Assembly (NCBI RefSeq): GCF_025567525.1
Contig: NZ_JAOQJY010000007.1
Span: 1-64,000, forward strand
DNA from: Gallintestinimicrobium propionicum
Lineage (GTDB): Bacteria; Bacillota; Clostridia; Lachnospirales; Lachnospiraceae
Direction: 5' to 3'
DNA length: 64,000 nt
Positions 9,136-17,832 of the stretch are shown here, piece by piece (position 1 is the stretch's first letter; every line of letters begins with the position of its first letter). The notes beneath the pieces are model-generated. The model had not been told where the DNA came from. It did no database searches and saw only the letters and a program-made list of their open reading frames with translations. A program made the position numbers and the translations under genes.

Positions 9136-10067
9136 GGAAGGTGCTGATGTCCGGCGCAGCATTTTTGACATCCTCTGTGACGCAGACAGGCGAGGAGATA
9201 GAAAGCCTCGCGTCGGACGAATCCTTAAAGAATATGGAAAAACAGCTGAGCCTGCTGGAACGCTACTTAAACGAGCTGCCGGACAAGCTTCTGGGGCTGG
9301 GCGTCCGCACGGTGCTGGCGCTCATCCTGTTTGCGATCGGCAGCAGACTGATTGCGATGATCCGGCATTTTTTCAGACGGGCTATGGAGCGTTCCAGCGC
9401 GTCGGAGGAAGCGGCGCAGTTTCTGGACTCCTCGATTAAGTTTGTTTCGTATACGATTCTGGTGTTCATGATTCTGCAGCTGTTTGGTGTGGAGGCAGCA
9501 AGCATTGCGACGGTGATCGGTTCGGTCGGCGTAACGATCGGTCTGGCGATCCAGGGAAGCTTAAGTAACTGTATTGGCGGAATCCTGATTATGATGCTGA
9601 AGCCGTTTCATGTCGGAGATTATATCATCGAAGGGGGCGGTAACGAAGGGATTGTTCAGCAGATATCTGTCTTTTATACGAAGCTTGCAACCTATGACAA
9701 TCAGATTATTCTGATCCCGAACGGAAACCTCGCAAACAGCAGCCTGACGAACGTGACGGATGAGGCGGAACGGCGTGTGGATTTGAAAGTTGGAATTTCG
9801 TATGATTCTGATATCCGCAGCGCACGGAAAGCAGTGCAGGAAATTGCGAAGAAAAACCCGTATGTGCTTCCGGAACGGGAGATCACAGTCAACGTAGACG
9901 AACTGGCAGACAGCAGTGTTGTCCTTGTTGTGAAATTCTGGGCGAAGAAGGAAAACTACTGGCAGGCGCGCTATACGATGCTGGAGGATATCAAATACGG
10001 CTTCGATGAAGCGGGCATCCGCATTCCGTATCCACAGATGGATGTACATCTGGATTCCGGGACTTGA
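9132..10067 (+). CDS. mscS: Small-conductance mechanosensitive channel, MscS family
   Basis: Membrane channel releasing solutes on hypo-osmotic shock. The protein has an N-terminal coiled stretch, hydrophobic helices around residues 55-75 and 100-125, then the pore helix TM3 and the beta domain start (GSVGVTIGLAIQGSLSNCIG, LKPFHVGDYI, NGNLANSSLTN). Those are hallmark MscS sequences. At 311 aa it is a one-module MscS. The start codon sits in the ATGA overlap with glgB; a second ATG five codons later is possible. Translational coupling to glgB is likely. Confidence 0.9.
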   Translation: MRKVLMSGAAFLTSSVTQTGEEIESLASDESLKNMEKQLSLLERYLNELPDKLLGLGVRTVLALILFAIGSRLIAMIRHFFRRAMERSSASEEAAQFLDSSIKFVSYTILVFMILQLFGVEAASIATVIGSVGVTIGLAIQGSLSNCIGGILIMMLKPFHVGDYIIEGGGNEGIVQQISVFYTKLATYDNQIILIPNGNLANSSLTNVTDEAERRVDLKVGISYDSDIRSARKAVQEIAKKNPYVLPEREITVNVDELADSSVVLVVKFWAKKENYWQARYTMLEDIKYGFDEAGIRIPYPQMDVHLDSGT

Positions 10068-10091
10068 CTTGCAAGAAAATCCATGTATAAT
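10064..10091 (+). promoter_or_regulatory. Promoter just before a terminator (mscS 3' end)
   Basis: TTGACT (10064-10069), 16-base spacer, TATAAT (10086-10091). Transcription would start near 10098 and meet the hairpin at 10116-10157. It may drive a ~55-base RNA, or the ABC exporter operon by read-through. Confidence 0.55.
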
Positions 10092-10115
10092 TATTTCATA
10101 TCTGCATAGAGCAGA

Positions 10116-10157
10116 AAAAGTCGGCGTGCGAGCCTTATCGCTCGCCGCTTTTTTTCT
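10116..10157 (+). terminator. Strong intrinsic terminator
   Basis: CGGCGTGCGAG pairs with CGCTCGCCG, flanked by an A run on the left and seven T on the right. It ends glgB-mscS and could attenuate transcripts from the promoter at 10064. Confidence 0.85.
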
Positions 10158-10245
10158 CTTTACGCACTGGTTTGAGCGTATACATAGCCTGCCGGGGCAA
10201 AAGGTGGACACAAAGCTCGTTTGAACGGGCAATTTCACAGATGAA

Positions 10246-10260
10246 AGGAGACAAATGTAA
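10246..10260 (+). promoter_or_regulatory. AGGAG followed by an ATG-TAA start-stop
   Basis: AGGAG at 10246-10250 is spaced ideally for the ATG at 10255, but that ATG is followed directly by TAA. The exporter start (10266) is 15 bases from the same AGGAG, longer than usual. Initiation at the start-stop may compete with the real start. Confidence 0.35.
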
Positions 10261-10265
10261 AAAGT

Positions 10266-12011
10266 ATGATAAAAGAACTGATGAAGTCGATCAGGGAATA
10301 CAAGCGCGATTCGATCCTGACACCGATTCTGGTATCTCTGGAAGTGGTCATGGAATGTATCATCCCGTTTGTAGTCGCTCAGCTGGTCAATGAAATCAAA
10401 GCCGGAAGCGGTATGAGCGTCATTTCACGGTACGGTCTGATTCTGGTGGTGATGGCGATTATGTCTCTCGCATTCGGAGCCGGTGCCGGTTCGGTCTGCG
10501 CGTCCGCGTCCTGCGGATTCGCCAAAAACCTGCGCAAGGATATGTTTTACCGGATTCAGGATTTTTCCTTTGAAAACATCGACAAATTTTCTACCTCGTC
10601 TTTAGTGACGAGAATGACGACGGACGTTATGAACGTCCAGCTGGCATTTATGATGCTGATCCGACTTGCGATCCGCAGCCCGCTGATGTTGATTTTTTCC
10701 TTTACGATGGCGTTTATTATGGGCGGAAAGATGGCGCTGATCTTCCTGGTGGTCATCCCGATTCTGGGGATCGGACTGTTTGCCGTGATCCATAAGGTAG
10801 GCCCGCTGTTTAAAAGGGTATTCCGTAAGTACGACGCTCTGAACAATTCGATTCAGGAAAATGTCAAGGGCATGCGCGTGGTAAAATCCTTTGTGCGCGA
10901 GGCGTACGAAAAAGAAAAATTCCATCATGCGGCAGAAGAGGTTTGTCAGGATTTCACCCGCGCGGAGAAGATTCTGGCGATCAACAGCCCTCTGATGCAG
11001 TTCTGCCTGTATGTGGTTATGATTTTTGTCCTGTCCTTTGGTTCTTATACGATCATCACGAGCGGCGGTCTGGATCTGGACGTTGGACAGTTTTCTGCCC
11101 TTTTAGTATACAGCTTCCAGATATTAAATAGCCTGATGATGTTCTCGATGGTATTTGTCATGGTGACGATGGCTGCGGAATCCGCACAGCGAATCGTGGA
11201 AGTGTTAAAAGAGGACAGTACGCTGACAAGTCCTGCAGACCCGGTGGAGGAAGTGGCAGATGGTTCGATCGATTTCGACCATGTCAGCTTCAAATATTCT
11301 CTGCAGGCGGAGAAGATGGCGCTTGCCGATATCGATCTGCATATCCGTTCCGGGGAGACGATTGGAATTATCGGTGGCACCGGTTCTTCGAAGTCTTCCC
11401 TGATCCAACTGATTTCCAGACTTTATGACGCGACAGAGGGCGTTGTAAAGGTTGGCGGAAAAGACGTCAGAGAATATGATCTGGAAGCGCTGCGCAACCA
11501 GGTAGCAGTTGTATTGCAGAAAAATATTCTGTTTTCCGGAACGATCAAGGAAAACCTGCGCTGGGGCAACCAGAACGCGACGGATGAGGAATTAAAGGAA
11601 GCATGCCGTCTGGCGCAGGCGGATGAATTTATCATGCAGTTCCCGGATCAATACGATACGCATATCGAACAGGGAGGCAGCAATGTGTCCGGCGGTCAGA
11701 AGCAGAGACTTTGTATCGCAAGAGCGCTGTTAAAGAAGCCGAAGATCCTGATTCTCGACGATTCGACCAGTGCGGTGGATACCAAGACGGACGCACAGAT
11801 CCGCAAGGCGCTGCGTGAGTACATTCCGGAAACGACCAAGATCATCATCGCACAGAGAATTTCCTCCGTGCAGGATGCGGATCGGATTCTGGTCATGGAC
11901 GGCGGTACGATCTGCAATATCGGCACCCATGAAGAGCTTCTCAAGACGAGCGAGATTTACCGGGAAGTATATACTTCCCAGAACAAGGGAGGTGATTCTG
12001 ATGAAAAATAA
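10266..12011 (+). CDS. Heterodimeric ABC exporter, subunit A (degenerate catalytic site)
   Basis: A 581-residue ABC half-transporter: six membrane helices (about residues 15-320) fused to an ATPase domain. The ATPase motifs are GGTGSSKSS (Walker A), NVSGGQKQRL (signature) and ILILDDSTSAVD (Walker B). The usual catalytic glutamate after Walker B is aspartate here, as in the degenerate-site subunit of TM287/288-type heterodimers. The partner gene overlaps its end by 11 bases. Substrate cannot be read from sequence; multidrug or lipid export is typical of the family. A possible start-stop element sits in front of it. Confidence 0.9.
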   Translation: MIKELMKSIREYKRDSILTPILVSLEVVMECIIPFVVAQLVNEIKAGSGMSVISRYGLILVVMAIMSLAFGAGAGSVCASASCGFAKNLRKDMFYRIQDFSFENIDKFSTSSLVTRMTTDVMNVQLAFMMLIRLAIRSPLMLIFSFTMAFIMGGKMALIFLVVIPILGIGLFAVIHKVGPLFKRVFRKYDALNNSIQENVKGMRVVKSFVREAYEKEKFHHAAEEVCQDFTRAEKILAINSPLMQFCLYVVMIFVLSFGSYTIITSGGLDLDVGQFSALLVYSFQILNSLMMFSMVFVMVTMAAESAQRIVEVLKEDSTLTSPADPVEEVADGSIDFDHVSFKYSLQAEKMALADIDLHIRSGETIGIIGGTGSSKSSLIQLISRLYDATEGVVKVGGKDVREYDLEALRNQVAVVLQKNILFSGTIKENLRWGNQNATDEELKEACRLAQADEFIMQFPDQYDTHIEQGGSNVSGGQKQRLCIARALLKKPKILILDDSTSAVDTKTDAQIRKALREYIPETTKIIIAQRISSVQDADRILVMDGGTICNIGTHEELLKTSEIYREVYTSQNKGGDSDEK

Positions 12012-13896
12012 GGGACAGGCGAAAAAAGGAACGATGAAGCGTCTGATCAGGATGCTGTTCGAGTTTTATCCGGTACTTCTGCCGTTAGTTTTGGTCTGCA
12101 TCATACTGAATGCGCTGATCAGCTCGATTCCCGCTATTTTTCAGCAGAATATCATCGCAGTGGTCGAGCAGTACTGGCAGACGAAGGACTGGGCGGCGGC
12201 AGCGCCGACGGTGACCAGACTGGTCCTCATCCTGGTTGTACTGTATGCGCTGTCTCTGGCAGCAGGCTATGCGTATTCCTATGGAATGGCGATTATCACA
12301 CAGGGATCTCTGAAGAAGATGCGGGAAAAGATGTTCAATCGTATGCAGGATTTGCCGATCAAGTATTTTGATACACATAACCACGGCGATATCATGAGCT
12401 ATTATACTAACGATATCGACACGCTGCGCCAGCTGATTTCTCAGAGTATTCCGCAGCTGATGATTTCCTGTATCACCGTGGTTACGATTTTTTCCATCAT
12501 GCTGTATTACAGCATGTGGCTGCTTTTGGTCGTGCTCTGTGGCGTTGCACTGATGTTTGTCGTTACCAAAAAGGTCGGCAGCAGCTCGGCACATTTTTTC
12601 TTAAAGCAGCAGATCGCAGTCGGCAAGACAGAGGGCTTTGTGGAAGAGATCATGAACGGACAGAAGGTTGTCAAGGTGTTCAGTCATGAGACCGAGACAA
12701 AAAAGGATTTTGACCGGGTCAACGACGAGCTGTTTGAAATGTCCTGTCAGGCAAACCGTTATGCGAACATGCTGATGCCGATTCTAATGAATATGGGCAA
12801 TATCCTTTATGTTGTCGTAGCGCTTGCTGGCGGCATGCTGTTATTGTCCGGCGCACCGAACTTGAGTTTGTCAGGCATGGCACTTTCCATCAGTATTACC
12901 GTACCTTTTTTGAATATGACAAGACAGTTCTGCGGCAATATCGGACAGGTGTCCAATCAGGTCAACTCAGTTGTCATGGGTCTTGCGGGGGCAGATCGTA
13001 TTTTCAGTCTGCTGGATGAAGAGCCGGAGACAGACGATGGCTATGTAACCTTGGTCAATGCAAAAGAAGAAAATGGTGAACTGGTCGAATGCAGCGAGCG
13101 TACAGATATCTGGGCATGGAAGCATCCGCACAGCGCGGACGGCAGCGTGACCTATACGCGTCTGATGGGCGACGTGCGCCTGAAGGATGTAGATTTTGGT
13201 TACAATCCGGATAAAATCGTCCTACATGATGTCAGTCTGTACGCAGAGCCCGGACAGAAGGTGGCGTTTGTAGGCGCGACCGGCGCCGGAAAGACGACGA
13301 TCACAAACCTGATCAACCGGTTTTATGATATCGCGGACGGCAAAATCCGTTATGACGGAATTAATATCAACAAGATAAAAAAAGCGGATCTGCGCCGTTC
13401 TCTTGGCATTATTCTGCAGGATACGGTGCTCTTTACCGGCACTGTCATGGAAAATATCCGCTATGGCAAGCTGGATGCGACAGATGAAGAGTGTATCGGG
13501 GCTGCAAGGCTTGCGGGTGCGCATGATTTCATCACACGTCTGCCCGAAGGCTACCGGACGGTAATCGACGGTAACGGATCGAATCTGTCCCAGGGACAGA
13601 GACAGCTGATTTCGATTGCGCGTGCTGCAGTTGCAGATCCGCCGGTTATGATTATGGACGAGGCGACATCTTCGATCGATACCAGAACAGAGGCGATTGT
13701 GCAGAAAGGTATGGATGCGCTGATGCACGGACGAACCGTATTCGTTATCGCACACAGACTGTCCACAGTTCGGAATTCCGATGTGATCATGGTTCTCGAG
13801 CAAGGACGGATTATCGAGCGCGGCAGCCATGATGAGCTGATCGCGCAGAAAGGAAAGTATTATCAGCTTTATACCGGCGCATTCGAGCTGGAATAA
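12001..13896 (+). CDS. Heterodimeric ABC exporter, subunit B (catalytic)
   Basis: Partner half-transporter of 631 aa. The ATG at 12001 is chosen because GGGAGGTGA lies just upstream. It has a six-helix domain, then an ATPase domain with GATGAGKTT (Walker A), NLSQGQRQL (signature) and MIMDEATSSID (Walker B with the catalytic glutamate). Between the two domains is a ~40-residue insert rich in charged residues and tryptophan (around residues 345-385), absent from subunit A. Together with the upstream gene it should form one asymmetric exporter. A long palindrome follows the stop. Confidence 0.92.
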   Translation: MKNKGQAKKGTMKRLIRMLFEFYPVLLPLVLVCIILNALISSIPAIFQQNIIAVVEQYWQTKDWAAAAPTVTRLVLILVVLYALSLAAGYAYSYGMAIITQGSLKKMREKMFNRMQDLPIKYFDTHNHGDIMSYYTNDIDTLRQLISQSIPQLMISCITVVTIFSIMLYYSMWLLLVVLCGVALMFVVTKKVGSSSAHFFLKQQIAVGKTEGFVEEIMNGQKVVKVFSHETETKKDFDRVNDELFEMSCQANRYANMLMPILMNMGNILYVVVALAGGMLLLSGAPNLSLSGMALSISITVPFLNMTRQFCGNIGQVSNQVNSVVMGLAGADRIFSLLDEEPETDDGYVTLVNAKEENGELVECSERTDIWAWKHPHSADGSVTYTRLMGDVRLKDVDFGYNPDKIVLHDVSLYAEPGQKVAFVGATGAGKTTITNLINRFYDIADGKIRYDGININKIKKADLRRSLGIILQDTVLFTGTVMENIRYGKLDATDEECIGAARLAGAHDFITRLPEGYRTVIDGNGSNLSQGQRQLISIARAAVADPPVMIMDEATSSIDTRTEAIVQKGMDALMHGRTVFVIAHRLSTVRNSDVIMVLEQGRIIERGSHDELIAQKGKYYQLYTGAFELE

Positions 13897-13946
13897 AGTG
13901 TAGTATGAGACTGCGCAGCTTCTTTTGCGCATGAAATAGCGCTCCC

Positions 13947-14009
13947 TTTGTAGCTGTCTGTAAACAGATTTTTATGCGAGCATAAAATCTGTTCGCAGAC
14001 AGCTACAAG
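13947..14009. repeat. Long intergenic palindrome I
   Basis: Two ~30-base arms with few mismatches meet at ATGCGAGCAT. The core GATTTT.ATGC resembles the second long palindrome at 27521-27575. It lacks a T run right after the stem, so it is not a classical terminator, although it follows the exporter operon. Confidence 0.6.
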
Positions 14010-14021
14010 TGAATTGGGAAA

Positions 14022-14050
14022 ACAAAAAGGCACTGGAATACCAGTGCCTT
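14022..14050 (-). terminator. Terminator for tRNA-Thr
   Basis: AAGGCACTGG / CCAGTGCCTT hairpin; on the minus strand it is followed by five T. It lies 64 bases after the 3' end of the minus-strand tRNA-Thr. Confidence 0.75.
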
Positions 14051-14052
14051 AA

Positions 14053-14094
14053 ACAATAGAATGCTCGCAGAGCGTGCATTCTATTGTCATGAAT
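14053..14094. repeat. Dispersed ~41-bp palindrome, copy 1
   Basis: Runs from ACAATAGAATGC to GCATTCTATTGTCATGAA, with inner GCTCGCAGAGC. The same unit recurs at 15649, 15821 and, inverted and diverged, at 57261. Confidence 0.7.
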
Positions 14095-14113
14095 TAAAAT
14101 TCCTATAAAGAAA

Positions 14114-14186
14114 AGCCGGAAAAGGGACTCGAACCCTCGACCTACTGATTACGAATCAGTTGCGCTACCAACTGCGCTATTCCGGC
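14114..14186 (-). tRNA. tRNA-Thr (CGT anticodon)
   Basis: On the minus strand the cloverleaf begins GCCGGAA and ends TTCCGGC plus a discriminator. The anticodon loop is TTCGTAA (anticodon CGT) in an ACTGA/TCAGT stem, and the T-arm is GGGTTCGAGTCCC. No CCA is encoded. Confidence 0.95.
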
Positions 14187-14355
14187 AGAACTCCAACAAT
14201 AGATATTATACTGATATTTCATCGGTTTGGCAAGTCTTTTTTGAAAAAAGTTTCGTCTTGACAGCATTTCTGATTTGTGGATAATGTAAGGAAGAGTAAA
14301 AAAGTAAATAAACTCGCAAATGAAAGGCCGGTTACGCGGCAGAATGGGAGGAAGC

Positions 14356-15642
14356 ATGACAGCTTATAAAGACAGAAGCAAAGAAGAGTTACTGCAGGAA
14401 AAGAGTCAGCTGGAGGCTCAGTATAAGGAGTTCCAGGGTAAAGGACTGAAACTGGATATGTCCCGCGGTAAACCGAGCGCAGCGCAGCTGGATCTTTCCA
14501 TGGGTATGATGGATGTACTGGACAGCTTTACAGATCTGAAGTGTGAGGCAGGAATTGATTGCCGTAACTATGGTGTTATGGATGGCATCCCGGAAGCAAA
14601 GCGTCTGTTGGGAGAACTGATCGAAGTGCCTGCAGATAATATCATTATCTACGGCAACTCCAGCCTGAATGTAATGTTCGATGTAGTGAGCCATGCGTTC
14701 ACCCACGGTATTATGGGGATGACTCCCTGGCATAAGTTAGACAAGGTAAAATTCCTTTGCCCGGTTCCAGGCTATGACCGTCATTTTGCGATTACAGAAT
14801 ATTTTGGCGTAGAGATGATCAATGTTCCGATGACTCCCCAGGGTCCGGATATGGATCTGGTGGAAAAGCTGGTCAGCGAGGATGAAGCCATCAAGGGTAT
14901 CTGGTGCGTACCGAAGTATTCCAACCCGCAGGGCTACACCTACTCCGACGAAACCGTCCGCAGATTCGCTGCCTTAAAGCCTGCGGCAAAGGATTTCCGT
15001 ATTTTCTGGGACAATGCTTACAACGTACATCATCTGTATGACGAGCCTCAGGATGTTATCCTGGAGCTGCTTTCCGAGTGTGAAAAGGCTGGCAACCCGG
15101 ATATGGTTTATAAATTCAGCTCCACCAGTAAAATCAGCTTCCCCGGTTCCGGCGTCGCTGCAATTTCTGCTTCCAAGGCAAACCTGGATGATTTAAGAAC
15201 ACATCTGACGATTCAGACGATCGGTCACGATAAGTTAAATCAGCTGCGTCATGTGCGTTACTTTAAAGATATCCACGGCATCGAGACGCAGATGAAAAAG
15301 CATGCAGAGATTCTGCGTCCCAAATTTGAAGCAGTGCTGGAAATCCTCGACAGAGAGCTGGGGGATCTGGAGATCGGTACCTGGACAAAGCCTCACGGCG
15401 GCTACTTTATTTCCTTTGAATCTCTGGACGGCTGTGCAAAGGCGATCGTTGCAAAAGCAAAGGAAGCCGGAGTTGTCATGACCGGTGCCGGGGCAACCTA
15501 CCCTTATAAGAAGGATCCTCATGACTCCAACATCCGTATCGCCCCTTCCTTCCCTCCGATCGACGAGCTGGTTCAGGCAACGGAGCTGTTTGTTCTGTGC
15601 GTAAAGCTGGTAAGTGTAGACAAGCTTCTGGAAAACATGTAA
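14356..15642 (+). CDS. PLP-dependent aspartate aminotransferase (type Ic-like)
   Basis: A 428-residue fold-type I aminotransferase of the family once called Aminotran_MocR (PF12897). That family includes the aspartate aminotransferases of subgroup Ic, which interconvert aspartate/2-oxoglutarate and oxaloacetate/glutamate. Seen motifs: LDMSRGKPSAAQLDLS at the N-terminus, RNYGVMDGIPEAKRLLGE, FWDNAYNVHHL (the Asp contacting the PLP pyridine) and the Schiff-base lysine in FSSTSKISFPGSGVA. The ATG at 14356 follows GGGAGGAA. It stands alone between the tRNA and a terminator, flanked on both sides by copies of the dispersed palindrome. Exact substrate is inferred from the family. Confidence 0.85.
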   Translation: MTAYKDRSKEELLQEKSQLEAQYKEFQGKGLKLDMSRGKPSAAQLDLSMGMMDVLDSFTDLKCEAGIDCRNYGVMDGIPEAKRLLGELIEVPADNIIIYGNSSLNVMFDVVSHAFTHGIMGMTPWHKLDKVKFLCPVPGYDRHFAITEYFGVEMINVPMTPQGPDMDLVEKLVSEDEAIKGIWCVPKYSNPQGYTYSDETVRRFAALKPAAKDFRIFWDNAYNVHHLYDEPQDVILELLSECEKAGNPDMVYKFSSTSKISFPGSGVAAISASKANLDDLRTHLTIQTIGHDKLNQLRHVRYFKDIHGIETQMKKHAEILRPKFEAVLEILDRELGDLEIGTWTKPHGGYFISFESLDGCAKAIVAKAKEAGVVMTGAGATYPYKKDPHDSNIRIAPSFPPIDELVQATELFVLCVKLVSVDKLLENM

Positions 15643-15648
15643 AATAGC

Positions 15649-15690
15649 ACAATAGAATGCACGGTGCATGAGGCTTCTATTGCCATGAAT
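15649..15690. repeat. Dispersed ~41-bp palindrome, copy 2
   Basis: Same ACAATAGAATGCACG start and TCTATTG.CATGAA end as the other copies, with changes in the right arm that weaken the pairing. Confidence 0.6.
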
Positions 15691-15694
15691 AATG

Positions 15695-15737
15695 ATGCGC
15701 GCCTGAGATTATAGCAGCTGGGGCGCGCATTTTTTAT
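15695..15737 (+). terminator. Terminator after aminotransferase
   Basis: ATGCGCGCC pairs with GGGCGCGCAT, followed by six T. Confidence 0.8.
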
Positions 15738-15738
15738 C

Positions 15739-15763
15739 GGATAGGAAACTTCGTTTTTATACG
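15739..15763. repeat. 25-bp module, orientation 1
   Basis: This stretch matches the reverse complement of 55284-55308 at 23 of 25 positions. In both places it follows a terminator T run and precedes AAAAAACGC and CGCGAGGAT in the same direction. Confidence 0.55.
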
Positions 15764-15820
15764 AAAAAAACGCTTCGCGAGGATGCGCACTCGGCGCAAG
15801 GGTAGATGGCTGCAAAAGCA

Positions 15821-15861
15821 ACAATAGAATGCACGCTCTGCGAGCATTCTATTGTCATGAA
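15821..15861. repeat. Dispersed ~41-bp palindrome, copy 3
   Basis: A near-perfect palindrome: CAATAGAATGC, inner GCTCTGCGAGC, GCATTCTATTG, then TCATGAA. It lies 26 bases before the ThrE-type gene and could fold in its leader RNA. Confidence 0.7.
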
Positions 15862-15886
15862 CCAGAGTTTTTGTAGGGGGATCAGG

Positions 15887-16684
15887 ATGTCACAGGAGGA
15901 ACAGACAATAAAGCTGGATCAGCGGGATGTGCTGGACGCAGCGATGACAGCAGGGCATATTTTGCTGGAAAACGGCGCGGAAATATTCCGTGTGGAAGAG
16001 ACGATCGACCGGATCTGTCATCATTTCGGCGTACAGTCAGAAAACGCCTTTGTACTCAGCAACGGCATTTTTCTGACGTCCGGAGATGAGCATGAAAAAC
16101 GCTTTGCCCGGGTGGAGCATATTCCAGTTCGCGGTGCACAGCTTCATCGGGTTGCGGCGGTCAATCAGCTCTCACGGGAAATAGAAGAGGGAAAATACAC
16201 ACTGCCGGAAATCCGGGAAAAGCTGGAACAGATCCGAAATGCGCCGGGCGCTTCCAAAAGGGCACTGGTGCTGATGTCCGGTCTTGGCAGCGGCTGTTTT
16301 TGTCTGATGTTCGGCGGAATGTGGCAGGACTGTGTCGCAGCCTTTGTGATCGGGTGTCTGCTGTATCTGTATTTGCTTTGGTTAAACGGCAGATGCTCTA
16401 AAATTGTGGAAAATATCGGCGGCGGAATTATTATTACGGTGTGTAGTCTTTTGTTTATCCATATGCCGTTCGGAATGGATATGAGCCATATGATCAGCGG
16501 TTCCATCATGCCTCTCGTGCCGGGACTCGCATTTACGAACGGAATCCGGGACATCGCGGACGGCGATTACATTTCCGGGACCGTCCGCATGATCGACGCG
16601 GTGCTTGTTTTTTTGTCTGTGGCGGCAGGCGTCGGCTGTGTGCTGAGCATTTATCATCATCTGACGGGAGGTGTCATGCTGTGA
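15887..16684 (+). CDS. ThrE-type exporter, soluble-plus-membrane half (DUF1212)
   Basis: A 265-aa protein with a ~115-residue hydrophilic N-terminal domain (DAAMTAGHILLENGAEIFRVEETIDR is split here by residue positions ~13-38) followed by about five membrane helices. This is the PF06738 part of the threonine/serine exporter family. In ThrE of Corynebacterium this part and the next gene's domain form one protein; here they are two overlapping genes. The ATG at 15887 follows ATCAGG. Substrate is inferred only from the family, so amino-acid export is likely but not proven. Confidence 0.8.
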   Translation: MSQEEQTIKLDQRDVLDAAMTAGHILLENGAEIFRVEETIDRICHHFGVQSENAFVLSNGIFLTSGDEHEKRFARVEHIPVRGAQLHRVAAVNQLSREIEEGKYTLPEIREKLEQIRNAPGASKRALVLMSGLGSGCFCLMFGGMWQDCVAAFVIGCLLYLYLLWLNGRCSKIVENIGGGIIITVCSLLFIHMPFGMDMSHMISGSIMPLVPGLAFTNGIRDIADGDYISGTVRMIDAVLVFLSVAAGVGCVLSIYHHLTGGVML

Positions 16685-17139
16685 CGGATTTGCTTCAGAT
16701 TCTTGCGGCTGGAATCGGCACGGTCACGTTCGGCGCGTTATTTGGCGTGCCTTCCAAATATTATCCCTACTGCGGTCTGATCGGTGCGTCCGGCTGGGCG
16801 GTCTATGTTTTTTTGTGGATGCGGACGGGCTTTTGGTCGGAAGCGGTCGTTGTCTTTTTGGCGACAGTGCTGGTTATTCTGATGTCCCGTTTTTTTGCCG
16901 TGCGGGAGCGTTGCCCGGTGACGATTTTTTTAATCTGCGGCATTTTACCGCTCGTGCCGGGAGCCGGAATATACTGGACGTGCTATTACCTGGTGACGGG
17001 ACAGCTGGACGAAGCTTCTACCCGCGGATTTTCTGCCCTCAAGGCGGCGGTTGCGATTGTGCTTGGAATTGTGTTCGTATTTGAAATTCCGCAGCGTTTC
17101 TTCAAGGGAAAGGCGGTCAGAAAAAATGACAAACTGTGA
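16681..17139 (+). CDS. ThrE-type exporter, membrane half (DUF3815)
   Basis: A 152-aa hydrophobic protein with four to five helices, matching PF12821 (ThrE_2). The conserved loop ILPLVPGAGIYWTCYYLVTG is in the second half. It starts at GTG within the GTGA overlap with the preceding gene, so translation is probably coupled and the two proteins should form one transporter. Its end overlaps the next small gene by 14 bases. Confidence 0.8.
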   Translation: MTDLLQILAAGIGTVTFGALFGVPSKYYPYCGLIGASGWAVYVFLWMRTGFWSEAVVVFLATVLVILMSRFFAVRERCPVTIFLICGILPLVPGAGIYWTCYYLVTGQLDEASTRGFSALKAAVAIVLGIVFVFEIPQRFFKGKAVRKNDKL

Positions 17140-17299
17140 AGCGTGCGCTTATTACAGCTATGATGAGGATTATGAATGTTATATCTGCGAAATGGATCTG
17201 GACGAGGACGAGATGCTGAAATTTTTGAGCAGCACGTTTGATGCCTGTCCCTATTACCGTTCCGGGGATGAATACAGCGTTGTGCGGCACCAGATGTGA
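17126..17299 (+). CDS. Small cysteine-rich protein, DUF6472 family
   Basis: A 57-residue acidic protein with a CEACAYY start, CYIC in the middle and CPYYRSGDEY near the end. Five cysteines in this arrangement match DUF6472, a small family of Clostridia with unknown function. The cysteine pairs suggest metal binding (inference). It overlaps the ThrE_2 gene by 14 bases, so it is co-expressed with the exporter. Confidence 0.75.
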   Translation: MTNCEACAYYSYDEDYECYICEMDLDEDEMLKFLSSTFDACPYYRSGDEYSVVRHQM

Positions 17300-17832
17300 C
17301 GGCGCATGGGAAATATCGTTTTTTAAATCTGGACGTCACTCGCTTTCATTAAATTTTTATATCCCAATTATAATCAATTTATAAAATTGGAGAATCCGCT
17401 TGACGGGTTCTCTTTTTTCGTGCTATCATCCAGACACATACAGAGCAGGAGCTCGGAAAGTTCGCCCCATGCAGAAATAGCAGGAGGCAATATCCTTTCG
17501 GAACGAAAACGTTCCATTTCTTTTGCAGATAGCCGATTGGGTCTGCAGTCTTTTTCAAACAATAGAAGATCCCCGGACGGGATGCTATTGTTTTCAGAAA
17601 TTGATTTTCGTTTTTCAACGACAGTTTCCAGAGTTAAAAAATCAAACAGACAGTCAGATTATGCTGTCAGACAGGAGGTTTATGCAAAAGCAGACACTCC
17701 TTGGACGCGCAAACCGGGTGAGGGACAAGCCTGAATTCTACCCTGTTGGTTCACGTCATTTCGTCCGGCTGTTTTCGACGTATCCTTCCGATACATCCGT
17801 CGGACGTCGTCTTGTGGGAGGAGAAAAATCCC
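17300..17832 (+). other. 533-base gap with several hairpins, no convincing gene
   Basis: Contains a terminator at 17390-17418, a hairpin with T run at 17524-17556 (TGCAGA / TCTGCA), an AAACAATAG / CTATTGTTT hairpin at 17557-17594, a GGAACGAAAACGTTCC stem at ~17500, and a GGGAGGAG ribosome binding site at 17816. Open frames here do not look like proteins. The remaining sequence fits a long structured leader for the coiled-coil gene; I do not recognise a known riboswitch. Confidence 0.5.
17390..17418 (+). terminator. Terminator after ThrE/DUF6472 unit
   Basis: GAGAATCCG / CGGGTTCTC hairpin followed by six T. Confidence 0.8.

Noticed and set aside
8485..9171. Large open frames opposite the glgB tail
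   Set aside because: They are caused by the biased Ala/Lys/Glu codons of the coding strand; products are Phe/Leu/Arg/Ser low complexity.
17700..17760. GCAAACC and GGGACAAGCC resembling a c-di-GMP-I riboswitch
   Set aside because: The tetraloop stem between them is too short and the GACGCAAAGCC half is altered; the rest of the fold is missing.
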